A stretch of 64,000 nucleotides of DNA from Fasciolopsis buskii (lineage: Eukaryota; Platyhelminthes; Trematoda; Plagiorchiida; Fasciolidae). The stretch lies in contig LUCM01006850.1 of NCBI GenBank assembly GCA_008360955.1, positions 44,928 through 108,927 on the forward strand, read 5' to 3'. The notes beneath the pieces are model-generated. The model did no database searches. It saw only the letters and a program-made list of their open reading frames with translations, and was not told the DNA's origin. This document shows positions 13,501 through 26,841 of the stretch, piece by piece (position 1 is the first letter of the stretch; the number at the start of each line of letters is the position of its first letter). The position numbers and the translations under genes are program-made.

Positions 13501-14049
13501 TTACAAGCTGCACTTTTTAATCTTTCTGGAAAAATCGTAATTACTTATTATTGACCGCAAAATATCATTTTTGGAGACCATGGCGCACAAAAAACAAATT
13601 ACCACTTGAAAGACCTATCCAATCTCGAAATCCGAGGATTTTGCATTCTAGAACCTACTATGGTGTTCGGTCATGTGTTATACAAATGTCTGTTCAGATG
13701 AAAACGACCTTGAGGAACGAAAAGAAAAGGTTCAGATAAGGCAGAGATTCAGAATCCTCTTCGTAAAATCGATCGTAGATTCCATAACTGGAATATATAT
13801 TTTGCATCTGTTATTCTTAGAAAAATAGCAGTTTTTTGGCATAAAATGTAGAGAAATGAACTACCGTTTTTCAAATGTTAATTATTACTTGCCAGCCTGG
13901 TGGTAATCGCACCAAATCTGAACAGTGATGAGTGCGCAACATAAGCTTATTATTCCATCGTCAGAAATTCTGCCCCGGATTTATTATTTGTCACTTATCG
14001 TCGAATATTTACTCATCGGTCATGTGGTGACGTCATAGTCTACGCGTAC

Positions 14050-14296
14050 GTGTACTTTGTGGAAACAATTCAGCTTTTGTGGTCGGATTTTACTGGTCAT
14101 CACAGGATTCCATTGTTCCCAGTGTGTGGCAGAAACCGGCACACTTGTGCAAGGACTGGCATATACAAACAAGCTGCAAGTGTTGTAGCCCAATTTGTGG
14201 ATGTCGTTACCTCCCCAGTATTGATCATACTGAATGAAGTACGGATTTTCCATCCTTGGTTGCGTCCAAGCAAATTGCCAACCTGTTTGCCTGCAA
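14050..14296 (+). CDS. Weak candidate exon, unknown product
   Basis: A plus-strand frame remains open from 14050 and meets a full-consensus donor, GCAA then GTAAGT, at 14297. The encoded stretch includes PVCGRNRHTCARTGIYKQ and VEVIL-like hydrophobic runs, with no recognisable domain. No partner exon was found, and minus-strand frames overlap it. It could equally be chance. It is listed only because a six-base donor match at the edge of an open frame is uncommon. Confidence 0.15.
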
Positions 14297-17200
14297 GTAA
14301 GTCATCTGTGGATGTTCTTCGTTGTTTTGGTTTATTTATCGTTCTTTCCCCTGAATTATGAAGGTAGCGCAAAAAAAGGAGAGGAAAATTGCCCAGCAGG
14401 TAGCTGCGAGTGTTTTTTAAATGTGGGAAAGCCATTCATTGTGTGCCTAGGGAAATCCATCTGTCTTGTCAAACACAAGTGGCATTTTCTGTGTTCTGTT
14501 TACGAAATAAATTTTCAGCTGAAAATCATTATTATCCTAAACTTCAACGTACTGGTTATTATTTCAAAAATCAAACATTTTAGTGAATTTTGAAAAACGA
14601 TGCAGTTCGATGAACTGCAAAAGCTGGCGTATTTCAAACAGAATTTATTCCAAAATTAGTATTGCAATCACCTAGGTGTGAAATGGGCGAAGCTAATCAA
14701 CGAATCATTGCAGGTTAACAAACGGTATAAACAACGTGGCAAAGTTTGGATAGGGTTCCTGTATGAATTTTAATACAATGGAAGTCTCTGTACTGCTCAC
14801 ATATGTCCAAGATGTGTTATTCTAAGAAAAATCTTCCTGGTGACAGAAACCAAAGAACGGTATTATCAATAACAAGGAAGCCAGTGGAAATAAATTCCAA
14901 AATCCATTTTGACCAAATCTTGCGAAAATACTTCTGTCTGCCTATATTTTGGTTTGAAGTTATGTACAGGAGTATCCATTTTTTTCGGTGCTTTGTTTCT
15001 GTTATTCCCGTCCGCAATGAAGTGTTGCGGGATACGTCACAAGAGGTATTCTGCGTGGTAATGGATGGGATTCTGCACTCTTCCAGGCTATTCACCTAGC
15101 TGTTTGATCAGTGTCTCTCAACTATTTCACTAGTTTTTAAATATAATGATTTATAAATGGTATCAATTGTACTAGCAAAGTATTTTTCAGACCAAGCACA
15201 TTCTCTGCCCGATGAAAAAGACGTCAGGTGGTAATCTGAATCCAAAATATTTCACGTCCATTTTCTTCCTGGGTAGCCGGTACAACAGTTAGACACTTGG
15301 TCATTTGTACACTAAGATGGATACATAAATTCAAATGAAAATGACAAATCCACTGAGATCGGTGGGTGTTTTGCGTTGGTCTTCATGAGCCTTCTTTGTG
15401 CTATCTCGTAAAGACCATTTTGTGTGAAAATCTTCCGTGGCTAACCTGTCGACTCAACGTGGCCGAGCGATTTTATTGTTGTCAGTTTGATCTTATTACT
15501 AGGTCTACAAATGTTTTGCCGAGTTTAGTTTTTTATCTAATGGTAAACTGTATGTTTTCCCTCAAAATATCTAGGTTTATGGATTCACAAAGAAGTTGAA
15601 TGGTGTAATCAATTCTAGTCAAATCTATTCTATCAAACGCATTCGTGATCGCACAGGACAAAACATGGTGCACCAGCTTCTTTTGACTGGAGCCTGTGCG
15701 ATGCACCTGATCGAGACGCCGGTCGATCAGTTACATTACCCTCAAATAATTCTGATTTTCCTGCCTATTCAGTGGTTCCGGGCCGCAACGAGATACTTTG
15801 TGCCAGGAGTTAGGCTGAGCATCTCCCACCTGGTGACTGTTTTGCTTCTGCAAGTGACATTACCTTACTTGCCGACTCAGCTGTAATCAGTCGGGGCAAT
15901 TTTAGCCGAAGGAATGATGCTCAATTCTGTTTGTAACCTCGCCAGTTAGGGAGCACGAACAAAATTATCGCAAAAGAACGCAAAATTATTGCGAAAGAAT
16001 CAGGTTGAGTTAAGCAAACTGATGCTGCAGTAGCACGGCAGATGCTTCGATTCTCTCTTTTTAAGAATTGATTTTGAGATTAAAACTATTATTTATTCGA
16101 GGTTTCCGGTGTTGCTTTGTGCAAGATTATCTTGACTGAAAATGATGACTTCGTAGATGTTGCACATTCATGCAGATGCAGTCATGTCGAATGATGGCTA
16201 CCCAAATGTGATGCCTTTCTCTCCGGCCATGGTTGCTCACAATGCGGCTACTAAGTGAGCCACGACGAATGAACCTGAGAAGTCATTGTAACTCAAACTG
16301 AGCTACTGGGACTTTTATGCAACCGATGAGTTTGAACCTCACTGGATAAAATCTGTTGTGTTTAATTAGAGACGCAAGTGCTCCTTTAGTTCCAGGCTAC
16401 CCATGTTTCAAGCGTGATATTTATGATGCTCGCTTCGAAAATATTTATACTGATTTATTAAGTATTTTTACTTGAAAAGCGTGGTTATGTAGACTGTGAT
16501 CATATGAGGCCGTCAAAGGGCTTGACGGATTATCAAAAAGATATTCCTTTAACAAGACGCTAGCGAAAAGTTCGCATTTTCGACTTCGTTGGTGGTTAGA
16601 CAAATGGCTAACAAAGCTGCGCGTAAGTTTTAGAAGCTTTGACATAACATTTGATGTTTTCCCGAACTAATGCCGTAATAAAAAGAGCAAATTTGAAATC
16701 GGTGTTTATAATGATCTTAGACAGACCAAGCCCATACAGATAACCCCATTGCTCAGAGAAAACATCAGAGGCATCCAAGATTTTCTTTCTTTTTGGATCA
16801 TAGTATTCCATGATTTAATAGTTTTGCCCCTTTTATCTAAAAGTTGCATTTTATCCTGATCACTAGGTGTCAGTAGCGGATTATCACTGGGATGAATCTA
16901 AACCAAAATTCACCAGGAAGTTTCACAGGCGTACACTCGTCAGCCGTAACCTCCCCACAGATCAATGTGCATGATAGGTACATTTGGTTTGTTCATTTAC
17001 GGCACTGACTAACGAGTCCCATGACATGTTTTCTAGTCAGAAACACTGAGTACTAAGGTATTTGAACCTAATGTTATGCACATGTCAGATTAATTGGACT
17101 TGCCTGACCCGAAATCCACATGCATAAATACGAGGAAATCAGAACCTGTGCCCACACTACCCGGTTTGTTCAGGGGATGCATGTCGATTTTGACGAAACA

Positions 17201-17866
17201 GCTGGTTAGAATAATAGGTTTCATTTCTCGCTTTTGCGCCTGCCACCTTCTCTCGACGGGGTAGCTTGGCGGAGATGAATGAAAGCGTAATCCGTTTTTT
17301 CTACCTGCGTTCACCTGCCAACGTGGTTGATGTTGATATGATTGGTATTGTATATAGACATACCGAGACTAGTATATCATCTGCCAGAATCAAGAAGTGT
17401 AATGCCTGTCGAATTAGGTCTGAAATGAAACTTAAAATAGTATATTATCCATTTCATGGATTGGATTCATCTGGCAAATTAATGACATTTTACTCTCCCG
17501 AAAACTTTTGCCTGGCTTTAAAGAAGCCGTTTAACAATGTTTTGTCGTTTGTGCTGATCCCAGAATAAATAAGCTAATTAATTTTATTCCACTGGATAGA
17601 AATAGATTATTGAACAAATCATTTAGGCTTGCTTTTCAACTTTTCCGTATTACCTTACTTGTCCACTCCCAAACATATTTTCTCATAAGTACTAACTGAT
17701 CTGGAACAGAACTCGGCATTGCGTTCAATCTGAATTGTTGCGGAAGATTCAGGATTTCTGGCTGACGGTTGTGTTCGGAAATAAGTTTCCATTATTATCT
17801 AAAGAAAGGAAATATATTCATTTTGGCAGTTTTATTTATAACTTAATTCATGCACAAATGTCCGTT

Positions 17867-17885
17867 TGTGTATGTGTATGTGTAT

Positions 17886-17920
<35 letters not shown>
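17867..17920. repeat. (TG)n/(TATG)n microsatellite
   Basis: About 54 bases of alternating TGTA and pure TG units. It produces an artefactual run of Val-Cys in one frame, so the 77-residue frame spanning it is not a gene. Confidence 0.95.
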
Positions 17921-17923
<3 letters not shown>

Positions 17924-19449
17924 GTATACTCAATTTCAGTTCACGTTACTCATGACCCGGGCAGTTAATTATTCGAACTTCGGAATTCTCGTTCGCAGTG
18001 AAAATCCGGATTTGGGAAGTTCCCAAAGTTGGTTCACTGTAACTTCCGCTTTGTTTTGAATTCAACTGGTTTGATCAGCGCAACTTCCATCTGGCCAAAT
18101 GGTTTGCAGAATACCAAACACCATGTTACAGATTTTCGTGGGATTTGGTTGTGCCGCCAAGTGGAAAGGAAATGCACATACAAGAACAGCTTCTGTGTTA
18201 GAAAAAACATTCGAATTTGACGTTTTGCCGTCACTGGTCGGCAGAAGTAACAAAAAGTGAATCAAGTCACTTCCGGGACTGTTTGTTACAACGCGGAAAG
18301 AATATGGGACTAAAGAACCCGATTTAACATAGGCACCCGAAATGGAACCTTTGATTGTTTTGATGTCAGCTAACCCAAGGTGATCAGGTAAGGTGCTTCT
18401 CCCAAGAGAAGACGCATGACATTTTTCGACCGACATTTGCGATAAACATAAGGAGTATATTTAAAGGGCTGCTTGCTCCGATAGGTAAAACAGGGACAGG
18501 TTGCAGCTCTGTGTTTCTGTTACCTCACTTGACCCTTATTACAATCGATCGATTAGAAACACCGCATCACAGATTCCCGTTCGCATAGTTGAACGCAGTC
18601 GATGTTCCAAATAACTCTTACTTGGAGTCACAAGCTAGGATGCTGAATCGTTCTTGTTTGGAAATTGTTTCAAAATTTGCAAGGGCTATGTACCGTGGTC
18701 TGAATATAGTGAGTATGTCTCAAGTAGATGGTGGATTAAATATGCTCAAATACGCAGAATGATCAGGAGGGTAGGCATAGCATTACTGTCAAGTTTGGAT
18801 TAAACCTCTTAGTGCAGGCGCAGCTGGTGTTGACACGAACCGACAGTGTTCTATGGGTGCCTTCACACATCCTTCCATAACTTTCCGGATAAAAGCTTCG
18901 CGTTTCTTGCAGCAACTCGTCGTCCTAATTATTTATTTCCCTTTTTGGTATTCACCCATGGTGGCCGTCAAATACGAATGAGCTAACCTTGGTGTTTCCA
19001 AAAAAAAGCTCCAATTTATTGATTAATGGCTAAAAGTCAAGGGGGCTACAACTGTCATCATCGTCCCAAATCTATGCGTTATTTTGTTTACATTGATAAG
19101 TACTATGCACAAGCCTACACAGATTCTTCCCAAAAGTTGAAACCAATAGGAGCAACATTTTAAGTGTGCTGAATTGTCGCTCTTCAAATGTCATTATGTG
19201 ATCTCATTGCCTATGATTTTTTTCTGCTTTACCTCAAGCTTGTCGACTTGTATCAGCTTGCCGGCCCAAACTTCGACCTAATGAACAACTGAACGCTTCC
19301 CGCTTGCATCTAAATCGTTGCGACACCTTATAATTTTTATGGCATTTTGATATTTGCTTTTGAAAGCGTGAATATCGATTGAGTTAGCCAGAAAGTAAGT
19401 GACTTTGCATTTATCCATATTCTGGTGATTAGAAGAGATTCATCAAAAC

Positions 19450-19635
19450 AACGAACAAGTATCCGGACCAAACGACGTAAGAAGTGTATCGAAAAATCGA
19501 TGCGCCATGTATTGGTTTTTATTGTGAATGATATAATATTAATAACACAGCGTTGTTGGTAGATGTAAGGCGCATTACATCTACCAACAACGCTGTGTTA
19601 TTAATATTATATCATTCACAATAACGAACAAGTAT
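19450..19635 (+). mobile_element. Foldback element, copy 1 (minimal hairpin)
   Basis: The element body is 19463-19622. It is flanked by a perfect 13-bp direct repeat, AACGAACAAGTAT, at 19450-19462 and 19623-19635. The left side carries a unique segment starting CCGGACCAAACGACGTAAG and ending near ATTGGTTTTT. A perfect 50-bp inverted repeat follows (19519-19568 and 19575-19624), separated only by GGCGCA. The same left segment and arms occur in copies 2 and 3 with different flanking direct repeats, which shows that these repeats are target-site duplications. No coding capacity is present, so movement must have depended on enzymes supplied elsewhere. Confidence 0.8.
19519..19624. repeat. Perfect 50-bp palindrome with 6-nt spacer
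   Basis: The left arm begins TTATTGTGAATGATATAATA and the right arm is its exact reverse complement, checked base by base. Its RNA or single-stranded DNA would form a very stable hairpin. Such perfect palindromes are usually unstable, so a young age or recent arm homogenisation is likely. Confidence 0.95.
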
Positions 19636-21826
19636 ATTTCAGAACATAATTATATTAGTCCATATCACTGTGAGATTAGTTGTATTCTTCTGTCAAAGGA
19701 TAATATTTTAGGTGACCGGTTGGCTTGCAGTTTGACTTTAGATAATTTCTTTGGTTGAAATATGGTCGACGGTTGAGTTCACAGGCAAGTTTGAAAACGG
19801 ATTTCAGCCTGGCATATCACGGGAAATGGTGGAGTCTCTGCTGGTCACCTAAAATCAGGGAGGCACACTGCTTCTTTTTATTCGTTCTTATTAGGATCAC
19901 CAGCCGTAAGTCGTAGATGCGTGCAGCGCTCAGTGGTTCCATGGAAACCAGAAGAAGCATGACTGTGTTGCGCTTTCACGTTTTACAAAGGTGAGCTGAA
20001 CACCTGTGCTGCACGACGGGGTCTCCAAATCGGAATACAATTTCCAATGATTTAGTAGTTTCCATAAAAATCCAGTTTCAAGCTGTTCATTTTATGGATC
20101 GACTGTTTGTTGGATACTCTGAGATACCCACTTAGACCAACGGGTACGTCTGAAGTCTCCTTCAAGCTGAACTGGTGAAAAGGATGTTACGTCACGTATT
20201 TCTTTATGATTATTGGTTTCTTGCATAATCTACGCATGTGATTAGGGATCAAAAACAGAATTCAGAAGGGTCAGCATGCAGGATGTTGATCTAAATTCAG
20301 ATGTTCTACCAGTAGTTTGGTCTACTGGGCTTTCCTAGAACTGGTTAAGTATTAGCTAATAATATGCTTCCGTTTGCTTTGGCAATCAGGCAAAATCTTG
20401 AGGTGAAAAAATCTAGTGACTTACGTTGCTCCTGCGCCAGAAACAAGGATCTCAGCTATCGACATATATGAATGTCTTCCTATGAGTTTTTCATTTTTTA
20501 GCTATCCTCCTTCCTTTATTTTCGAACCTATGAGGAATGAGATCACAGCCAACTTAGGACCGTTGACTTTGGATCTGGAACGGCACTCGAAACGGAAAGT
20601 TTCGCAGTCTGCCTGTTTGCCTGTTGTTCTTTTGACCGTCTGACTACTGCAAATCGATTATGGAATATTTCACTGCACATTTATTAGCGAATTAGCATAA
20701 AGCTGATAGCGGTGACTTGATGTATCAAATAACACACTGGATCATGTCAGCTGACGTTGATGATTCAGTTAGTCAAAAGTTTGGCAGTTACGCCAGAGTA
20801 GACCTTTAGGTTTGTGTACACATTATTCTCCCTAATTGACCAATCAAATGCAGCAATTTTGAAATTACCTAATGCCATATGAGTAATTTAAAACCAGTGT
20901 TTTGCAAAACTTTACACATGAACTCATCTGATTTGGTTTTGGTCGGTCAGAAACTCACATATGTTACTTTAAGCGCAACCCGTCAGGTACTTAACAACGG
21001 TAAACATGTAAGACCTCGATGGGGATTTTCATGAATCTTGCTTTTGAAGGAGTCTGAATTCTTTAAAATCTACGGAACAACAAGTAGCCCTAGGAACATC
21101 AGACTTTGGCGCAAGCTCCAACTTTCCGGCCACTAAGTATACTGAAACTGCAGGATCTTTCATCACAGGGTAGGTTAATTTACACAAGATACTGAACACC
21201 GGGTGTAAAGTAGTTTGGGCATGAAATAGAATAATTAAGATAGACTTTATATATATGAAACGTCAGGTCAATTTGAACAAATTCTTGTAAAATTTTGTTT
21301 GCACTATTTTGTTACTGACTAAAACAATAACTCACACTGCTGATTCCTGGAGGCTTCTACTTCAAATGAAACAACAAGAACCCAAGATCCGCAAGTCAAA
21401 TTTTCTTCAAAACTTGGATGCAGATTACGCATTCATAAATGGAACCCCATTGACGTGATATAATCTAGAAAACATTTGTTTAAGGTGCAAATGTTACTAA
21501 TTCTAACGGTCTTAATAAACGAGGCATTTTGTTCCCAGCAGGTGTTAAATGGTTGTCCATGAAACATTTATTTCGGAAACGTTTGTCTGATAAGTGTGAT
21601 AAATTCTGTCCACACAGTAATTGACAATGCTTCTGTGAATGAGACATGGTTGGGTTTGTGTGGGAATTGTCGTGGAACCACTGTACAACATCTTAGATGA
21701 TGCCGGCTGATTATATCATCGCGATTTAGATTGCCTTTATTCATTTGATCAATACAGAATGGCAATAACGCTACAGCCGTTTCACATTGAATTCACTGGC
21801 TTAAACTGACCATGGTGCAAATTTCG
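19636..21826. other. Intergenic, nothing recognised
   Basis: Between foldback copies 1 and 2 the only sizeable frame is 75 aa at 20416-20643 (+), without a recognisable domain or splice support. I see no transposon motif. Confidence 0.4.
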
Positions 21827-22102
21827 AATTAAAAATACGTAAACTGTGAATATCCGGACCAAATGACGTAAGGAGTGCATCGAAAAACCGAAGCGCCATG
21901 TTTTAATTATGAATGATATCATGTCAATAACATAGCGTTGTTGGTAGATGTAGTACACCAAAGTTTCGACTACGGTGGGTAGTCTTTCGCAAGGCAAGTT
22001 TTACAATTTGATTGTAAAAACGCAGTAATCAGAACGTTGGCGCCATACATCTACCAACAACACTGTGTTATTAACATTGCATCATTCGCAATTAAAAATA
22101 CG
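21827..22102 (+). mobile_element. Foldback element, copy 2
   Basis: The body is 21840-22089, flanked by a perfect 13-bp direct repeat AATTAAAAATACG at 21827-21839 and 22090-22102. It begins TAAACTGTGAATATCCGGAC and continues CAAATGACGTAAGG. The left arm (ATGAATGATATCATG..., to GTTGGTAGATGTA) pairs with the right arm (TACATCTACCAACAAC... to GCATCATTC) with scattered mismatches. The interior keeps AAAGTTTCGACTACGG and GTAGTCTTTCGCAAGG, which are also in copy 3, and a short palindrome TTTTACAATTTGATTGTAAAA. As in copy 1, the left extension has no partner on the right. Confidence 0.8.
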
Positions 22103-25100
22103 CAGAGCCTTGTAAAACTAAGCAAACGGGAAGTTTATTGACTGGTTACACCGAATAATAAAAAGTTTCCGATTTTAGAGGAGGATCGATCTCGACGTGA
22201 CTTAAATCCATAAATCGCAAGACTTCTGCCCCTGCCGACTGCAGTTCAGTTACTGCTGATCAGTTGGGCCGGTAGCTTTAACCATGGATCAAAGGAATAC
22301 ATTTGAGCTTCGGTATGCTCTTGAACGCGGTTGTAATGGACATTAAGAAAACCACAGAAAGCTAGATTTTCTTATCCGATGTAAGTATATTTTTCAGATT
22401 AAATGACTGATGGATGCATTCCAAGGGTTTTTATAGATTTGATTAACGGACGTAAATGCTAACAGTAGAAATAAGATTTGGATTTATCGCATCCGTAGTA
22501 TAATTAACGGTTTCTTTTGGTAGAAGGATGCCATTTTATTTAAATTTGGAATATTGTGCACTTCAAATTGCCAATAGGAAAACATGAGAACAAATTCAAC
22601 TTTACTATTCTAATCATCCTGTGTGGAGCTTGCGGCACAGCGAAAATACACACCTTCCAGGGTGTTTCATTCACTATCGTTCATCTCTGACTGTCGTTCA
22701 ATTTTGAGTATCGCTAGCATGCACAGCTAACGATTTTTATGAGTGATTATTTGAAGTAAGCTGACGAAATTTCTTTTCGATTAGTGCTCGATTCTACGTG
22801 CTGGGTATTTACTCTGTTAGGACAGAAAAGCAAGACAGAAGTTAAACATTCTGTTGGCTTAGCTTCTTGATACCGGATACTTCGTTTATTATTAATTAAA
22901 ATAAAAATGACGTTGCTGACGATATGATTGTTAAAATTTGCAAACTTTTCTAGGCGTAAGGAGTTTTAACATGGTTCTGGGTACATCAACGAAAACTCTT
23001 CACAGCTGGTTATTCGTCCCGAAAGTCTCCGTTTCAGCAATCAAATGGAGTCACATAATTCACTAGAAATTGTTTCTTCCAATTTAACGCCTTCAGTTCG
23101 GGCGACGGCTAGCTATGATTAATTTTTTTTCTGTTGGAACTTCGATGTATTTTGCCAAAGTTAGAACGTCCAACAACCAAGTATAGTAGTTGCAAAGGAG
23201 CCCGGTTTAGACAATGCCACCTACATCCAACTTATTCCAGTGTATATAGGGATACGCGAACATAGCGGTCCAAAGATCCATAAAAACTTCCGATCTACAA
23301 AAGACATTATAGGTGAGCCCTGCTACACTGGCTTTTTCTGAAATTTGTCTACAGATAGGGGGTAGAAAACTACTCAATCTCCAGCGGGCGATCGCGTGAC
23401 TGGATGACAGAACCCTGCTTTTTGTTAACGGCATCTAAATCATGGGTGGTGTACCACAAAATGGTGGTGGTTGTTGAGACATCGCTTTCTTGGTAGCGGT
23501 TGAACAGCACTTCAACAAAAAACGGGAGAATCCACTTAGAACTGACGAGATATTTAACAACTTCAGAGTTTCGACGGAAAGCCGTTTCTTGTTTCCGCTT
23601 AGAAATTGCCTTTATTTTGTTGTGTTACCTATGATACTAGGAAATAAATAAGTATACCTTGAGATCGTAATGTTTTTTCCACGATAAAATGTCAAAATCA
23701 GCAGACTATACTGACAAGGGATCATCATCAGGGCAGTTCGGGATAACGAGAGCGGGTTCGACCATTACCGTAGCCACTCACCGTCCCCACTTGCCAACTG
23801 CCAATTGGTCACGATCCACTATCTGAAAATGATGTGCGTTATGGTTTTATAATTAAAAATATTGTAAGAAAAAACAGAAAAGTAACAAAATTGTCTTGTA
23901 TGAGGTCGTTTAGGAACAGGTTGATTTGCCCTAAAATAGGAACCTAGCCGGACTCGAGAGAAATTGACCGTTATGTTCGGACGTGAAAGTCGTTAGTTTG
24001 ATTATTTACAAAATCATCAGTTTCCTTACTTGTCAGGCTTCCTCTGAATAAGGTGTGCTATCAGAAATATTGCAAGATTTTGTTCCAAATAAAAGTTGCA
24101 AGTTTTTCTGTGAATATTAAGTCTGTTATATTGTTAGAAAATCATTGTCGTGTGACATCTGCTCAAATCTGCCTGTATTTTACGAATTTTTCCGGAATTC
24201 TAGTCCTTACGCTCTCTTGTCCACACAATGACAAAGTGAATTTTTGCGTTCTTGCCGGTAGGTGATAAATTCAAATGCACTCTTTCTGTCTGCTTCTCTC
24301 GCTACGACCCGCACTTGCTTGTCACCATGACTAAATAACTTTGCCATCGGGGAGTTTTCCGGTTGCGTGTGTGGTTTACTTTGATAATACATCGGATATA
24401 CACAAACTCTGGTGGTCTGATCGAATCTATCGATTACCAAAGATCATAATGCCACTGGTCAGTTGGAGAATTGTTCCAAATGCTTCCGAAAACCCATGTG
24501 ATCGTTGTCTTCGTTGTTCATATCATAGCACTTTTCGATTAATATTTGCTTTTGTTTGCTTTTGGTATGAAAAGACAAAGCACTATTTATTTCGGATTTT
24601 CCAAGTTTAATTTTTCACGTTGAATTTATTCGGAACAATGGTGCGTGCTCGGATCATCTTTGTCATTTGAAAAATCACAGTGCTTGGATTTCGGACAGTA
24701 TAAACGCGGACGGACTTCCTCAGGTCCAATAACCATTCTCTTCAAAAGTGCATCATCTGTCAGATAATACAAATGCTTGGGTTTGTAAAACTGAAACAGC
24801 GACCGAAAAATAATTCGAGCAAGTATTCATTAGTACTGCCTCAGTCCACTTGTACTTTTTGAACTTGTAAAAATAAGTGCATCCTGTTTACGTCCAGAAT
24901 GGCAATTCAGGTGAACATAAAAAAAAGAGTCCTTCGGCAATTCCTGCAGTGGTTTGTGTACGCAAATGACTATGAATTTTGAACATTAATGTTGTGTGAA
25001 TTTTTGTGCAATAGAAGAAGTTGCCAACTAAGCTTAATAATACGACTGAACAGTACCTAAGTAAAAGCTATCCCTTTCCATCTTTCACCAATCCGAATGC

Positions 25101-25187
25101 CACAAACAACAGTTTTTTTAATGAAATGGATGGCTATTTGATTCCAACGTATAATTTACCGTGAAAAGATAGCGCTAACATGTAATT
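22103..25187. other. Intergenic, nothing recognised
   Basis: This AT-rich stretch has short frames only (70-89 aa at 24053-24265 and 24341-24610, plus; 75 aa at 23207-23434, minus). None has a recognisable motif. A tRNA B-box-like GCGGGTTCGACC near 23751 lacks a convincing A box upstream. Confidence 0.4.
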
Positions 25188-26841
25188 ATGTTCGTCTTGC
25201 CTGATAACATTACCCTAACGTTTGAAATAATTGCTCATTGCAAACAATGGGCCAGCCAACTCTTGAATGGTAACAACGGTCAATTCCTACGTCAAGGAAT
25301 TTACTGTTGTGGGCCACAGAGAGAGATCCCAACTGAAATTACCACAGGGGTTAGTCCTGACAGTCTGTCTTCAGCTATTTTAGGGCATGGTTCTGTGGCT
25401 CTGACCGATGCATTTACTTCTCTTATTAACCAGTCGTCATTACATATCTCCTCTTTATCATACCCGTGACTGGTGAAGACCCGTCACTATTATTACCACC
25501 CCGAAATCTACCCAAGCAGTTTTTCGCGTCCTATCGCCTTAACATATTCTGCGTACTCGACATGATTAAGGGGGCCGGCATCGTGCCATAGATTAAAGCG
25601 CCTGCCGTTACTGCTTCTATACTCGTGAACGACGACCCTCATTTTCTAGTTTTTAATCTGTAAATCTAACAGGTCCACTTTGGACGCTGGCATCTCCCTC
25701 ACTCACCAATTGTAAGTCTATTATCGCGCATACAATGAAATCTGTACGTTGCGACCTTTCATTAAACTATTCGCGACATTTATCTAATCCACAACAAGTC
25801 TCTTCTACTTCAGAAACTGGAAATACCTGGTTGGTTCCAAAGCCCTTACCTCATTACAATGACTGTCTGATGTTACTTCTACTTAACCAAACCAGTGCAT
25901 GTACGAAGTGGGACGGCCGATACTCTCAAAAGCCGTTGATTAACAGACTTTCAGGAGTGCTACGCTGGTGCCTGTTCGTTCTCTACCTTACACCGTCAGC
26001 GAACTTATCAACTAGCCCCACACTAGTAATGTTTAATTGATGGCTGGAAGATATTTGCGCCTTCCTCTCCTTCCCCTCGAAGCCGTTATTTGCGAACTAA
26101 CGATGATTTTAAAGTTGTTCCAACAACCTATTTTTTCTGTTTAAAGAATTTCTCTGCACAACCTGGTCTTAAAATCTCAACCACCATCTATAAATGATTT
26201 TTTCAACGATGTCTTAGCTTCCTCCCTTCGGTAAGATCTAGCTCATCCCGAAACGGTTCCCAGCTATCAACCCAGAATCTTTAACCAAGGGATTCGGATT
26301 CGGTAAAATATTCTAGGAATGACTATAGGCATAGAAGAAAATTCTGAATCCCGTGGACTTCCTCACACTTCTATCTGCACAATAAGATACCATCTGGACG
26401 GTTGCTCATTATCAAAAATCAAGGAAGCTTCTGCACTACAAAGATGGAAAGCAAAGCACCAAAATCTCCTTCCTCATCCTATTTCTCCAGTTTTGATGAT
26501 TTCNNNNNNNNNNNNNNNNNNNNNNNNNNNNNNNNNNNNNNNNNNNNCAAGTTTACTTAAAAAAGACTTTAAAGTTCTTCGCCGGGGATTACCAATTATT
26601 GTTCGTGTGTCCTTCATAGCACTAACCGAACTGTCCATTAGCCTATGTGATCAACACTTATCAGCATGTGAGAAATTTGCTCACAAAATTCTTTTTGACC
26701 CCACGAATCTTTTACATAACGATCTTCAAAGTGTCGCTCTCATATTTCTACAAGATCCGTTTTTCTTTCCATACCTTCCAGAATCAATATCTATCGAAAT
26801 TCCAGGGTCCCATATTTAGCACGAATTTTGACAAACCGTGA
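25188..26841 (+). mobile_element. LINE reverse transcriptase relic spanning assembly gap
   Basis: Fragments in successive plus-strand frames follow the order of a CR1/jockey-like RT. Near 25345-25465 is GVSPDSLSSAILGHGSVALT and FTSLINQSS, like the GPDGIxPxxL...LTxxFNxSL block. Near 25530 is FSRPIALTYSAYST, like NYRPISLTS. Near 25950-26000 is SGVLRWCLFVLYLTPSANL, like SGVPQGSVLGPLLFVLYINDL. After the gap, SLLKKDFKVLRR resembles the C-terminal KKDIxxLExVQRR block. Numerous stops and frame changes show it is dead. The endonuclease end is missing or beyond recognition, and the YADD block could not be located. The single frame running through the Ns is not informative. Confidence 0.5.
26504..26547. 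other. Assembly gap (44 N)
   Basis: A run of 44 undetermined bases lies inside the LINE relic. The repeat context is a likely reason for the break. The true length of the gap is unknown. Confidence 0.99.

Larger units (their letters stand above)
7530..19449. other. Long gene-poor stretch with unassigned frames
   Basis: I find no transposon or gene family here that I can name. The longer open frames are 11587-11925 (+, 112 aa), 14050-14361 (+, 103 aa), 17266-17568 (+, 100 aa) and 18062-18436 (-, 124 aa). None shows a domain, a signal peptide or a convincing start context. Most have no splice-site support, the exception being the 14050 frame listed separately. Frames of this size are expected by chance in about 12 kb of moderately AT-rich DNA, so they are not called as genes. 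Confidence 0.4.

Noticed and set aside
17735..17968. 77-aa frame with a Cys-Val run
   Set aside because: Produced by the TG microsatellite.
18062..18436. 124-aa minus frame
   Set aside because: No recognisable domain, and several other frames overlap it on both strands; no splice or start support.
23745..23800. B-box-like GCGGGTTCGACC as a SINE or tRNA
   Set aside because: No A box at a suitable distance and no cloverleaf pairing.
26319..26819. 166-aa open frame
   Set aside because: It is long only because it crosses the 44 Ns; the two halves are not shown to be in one frame.
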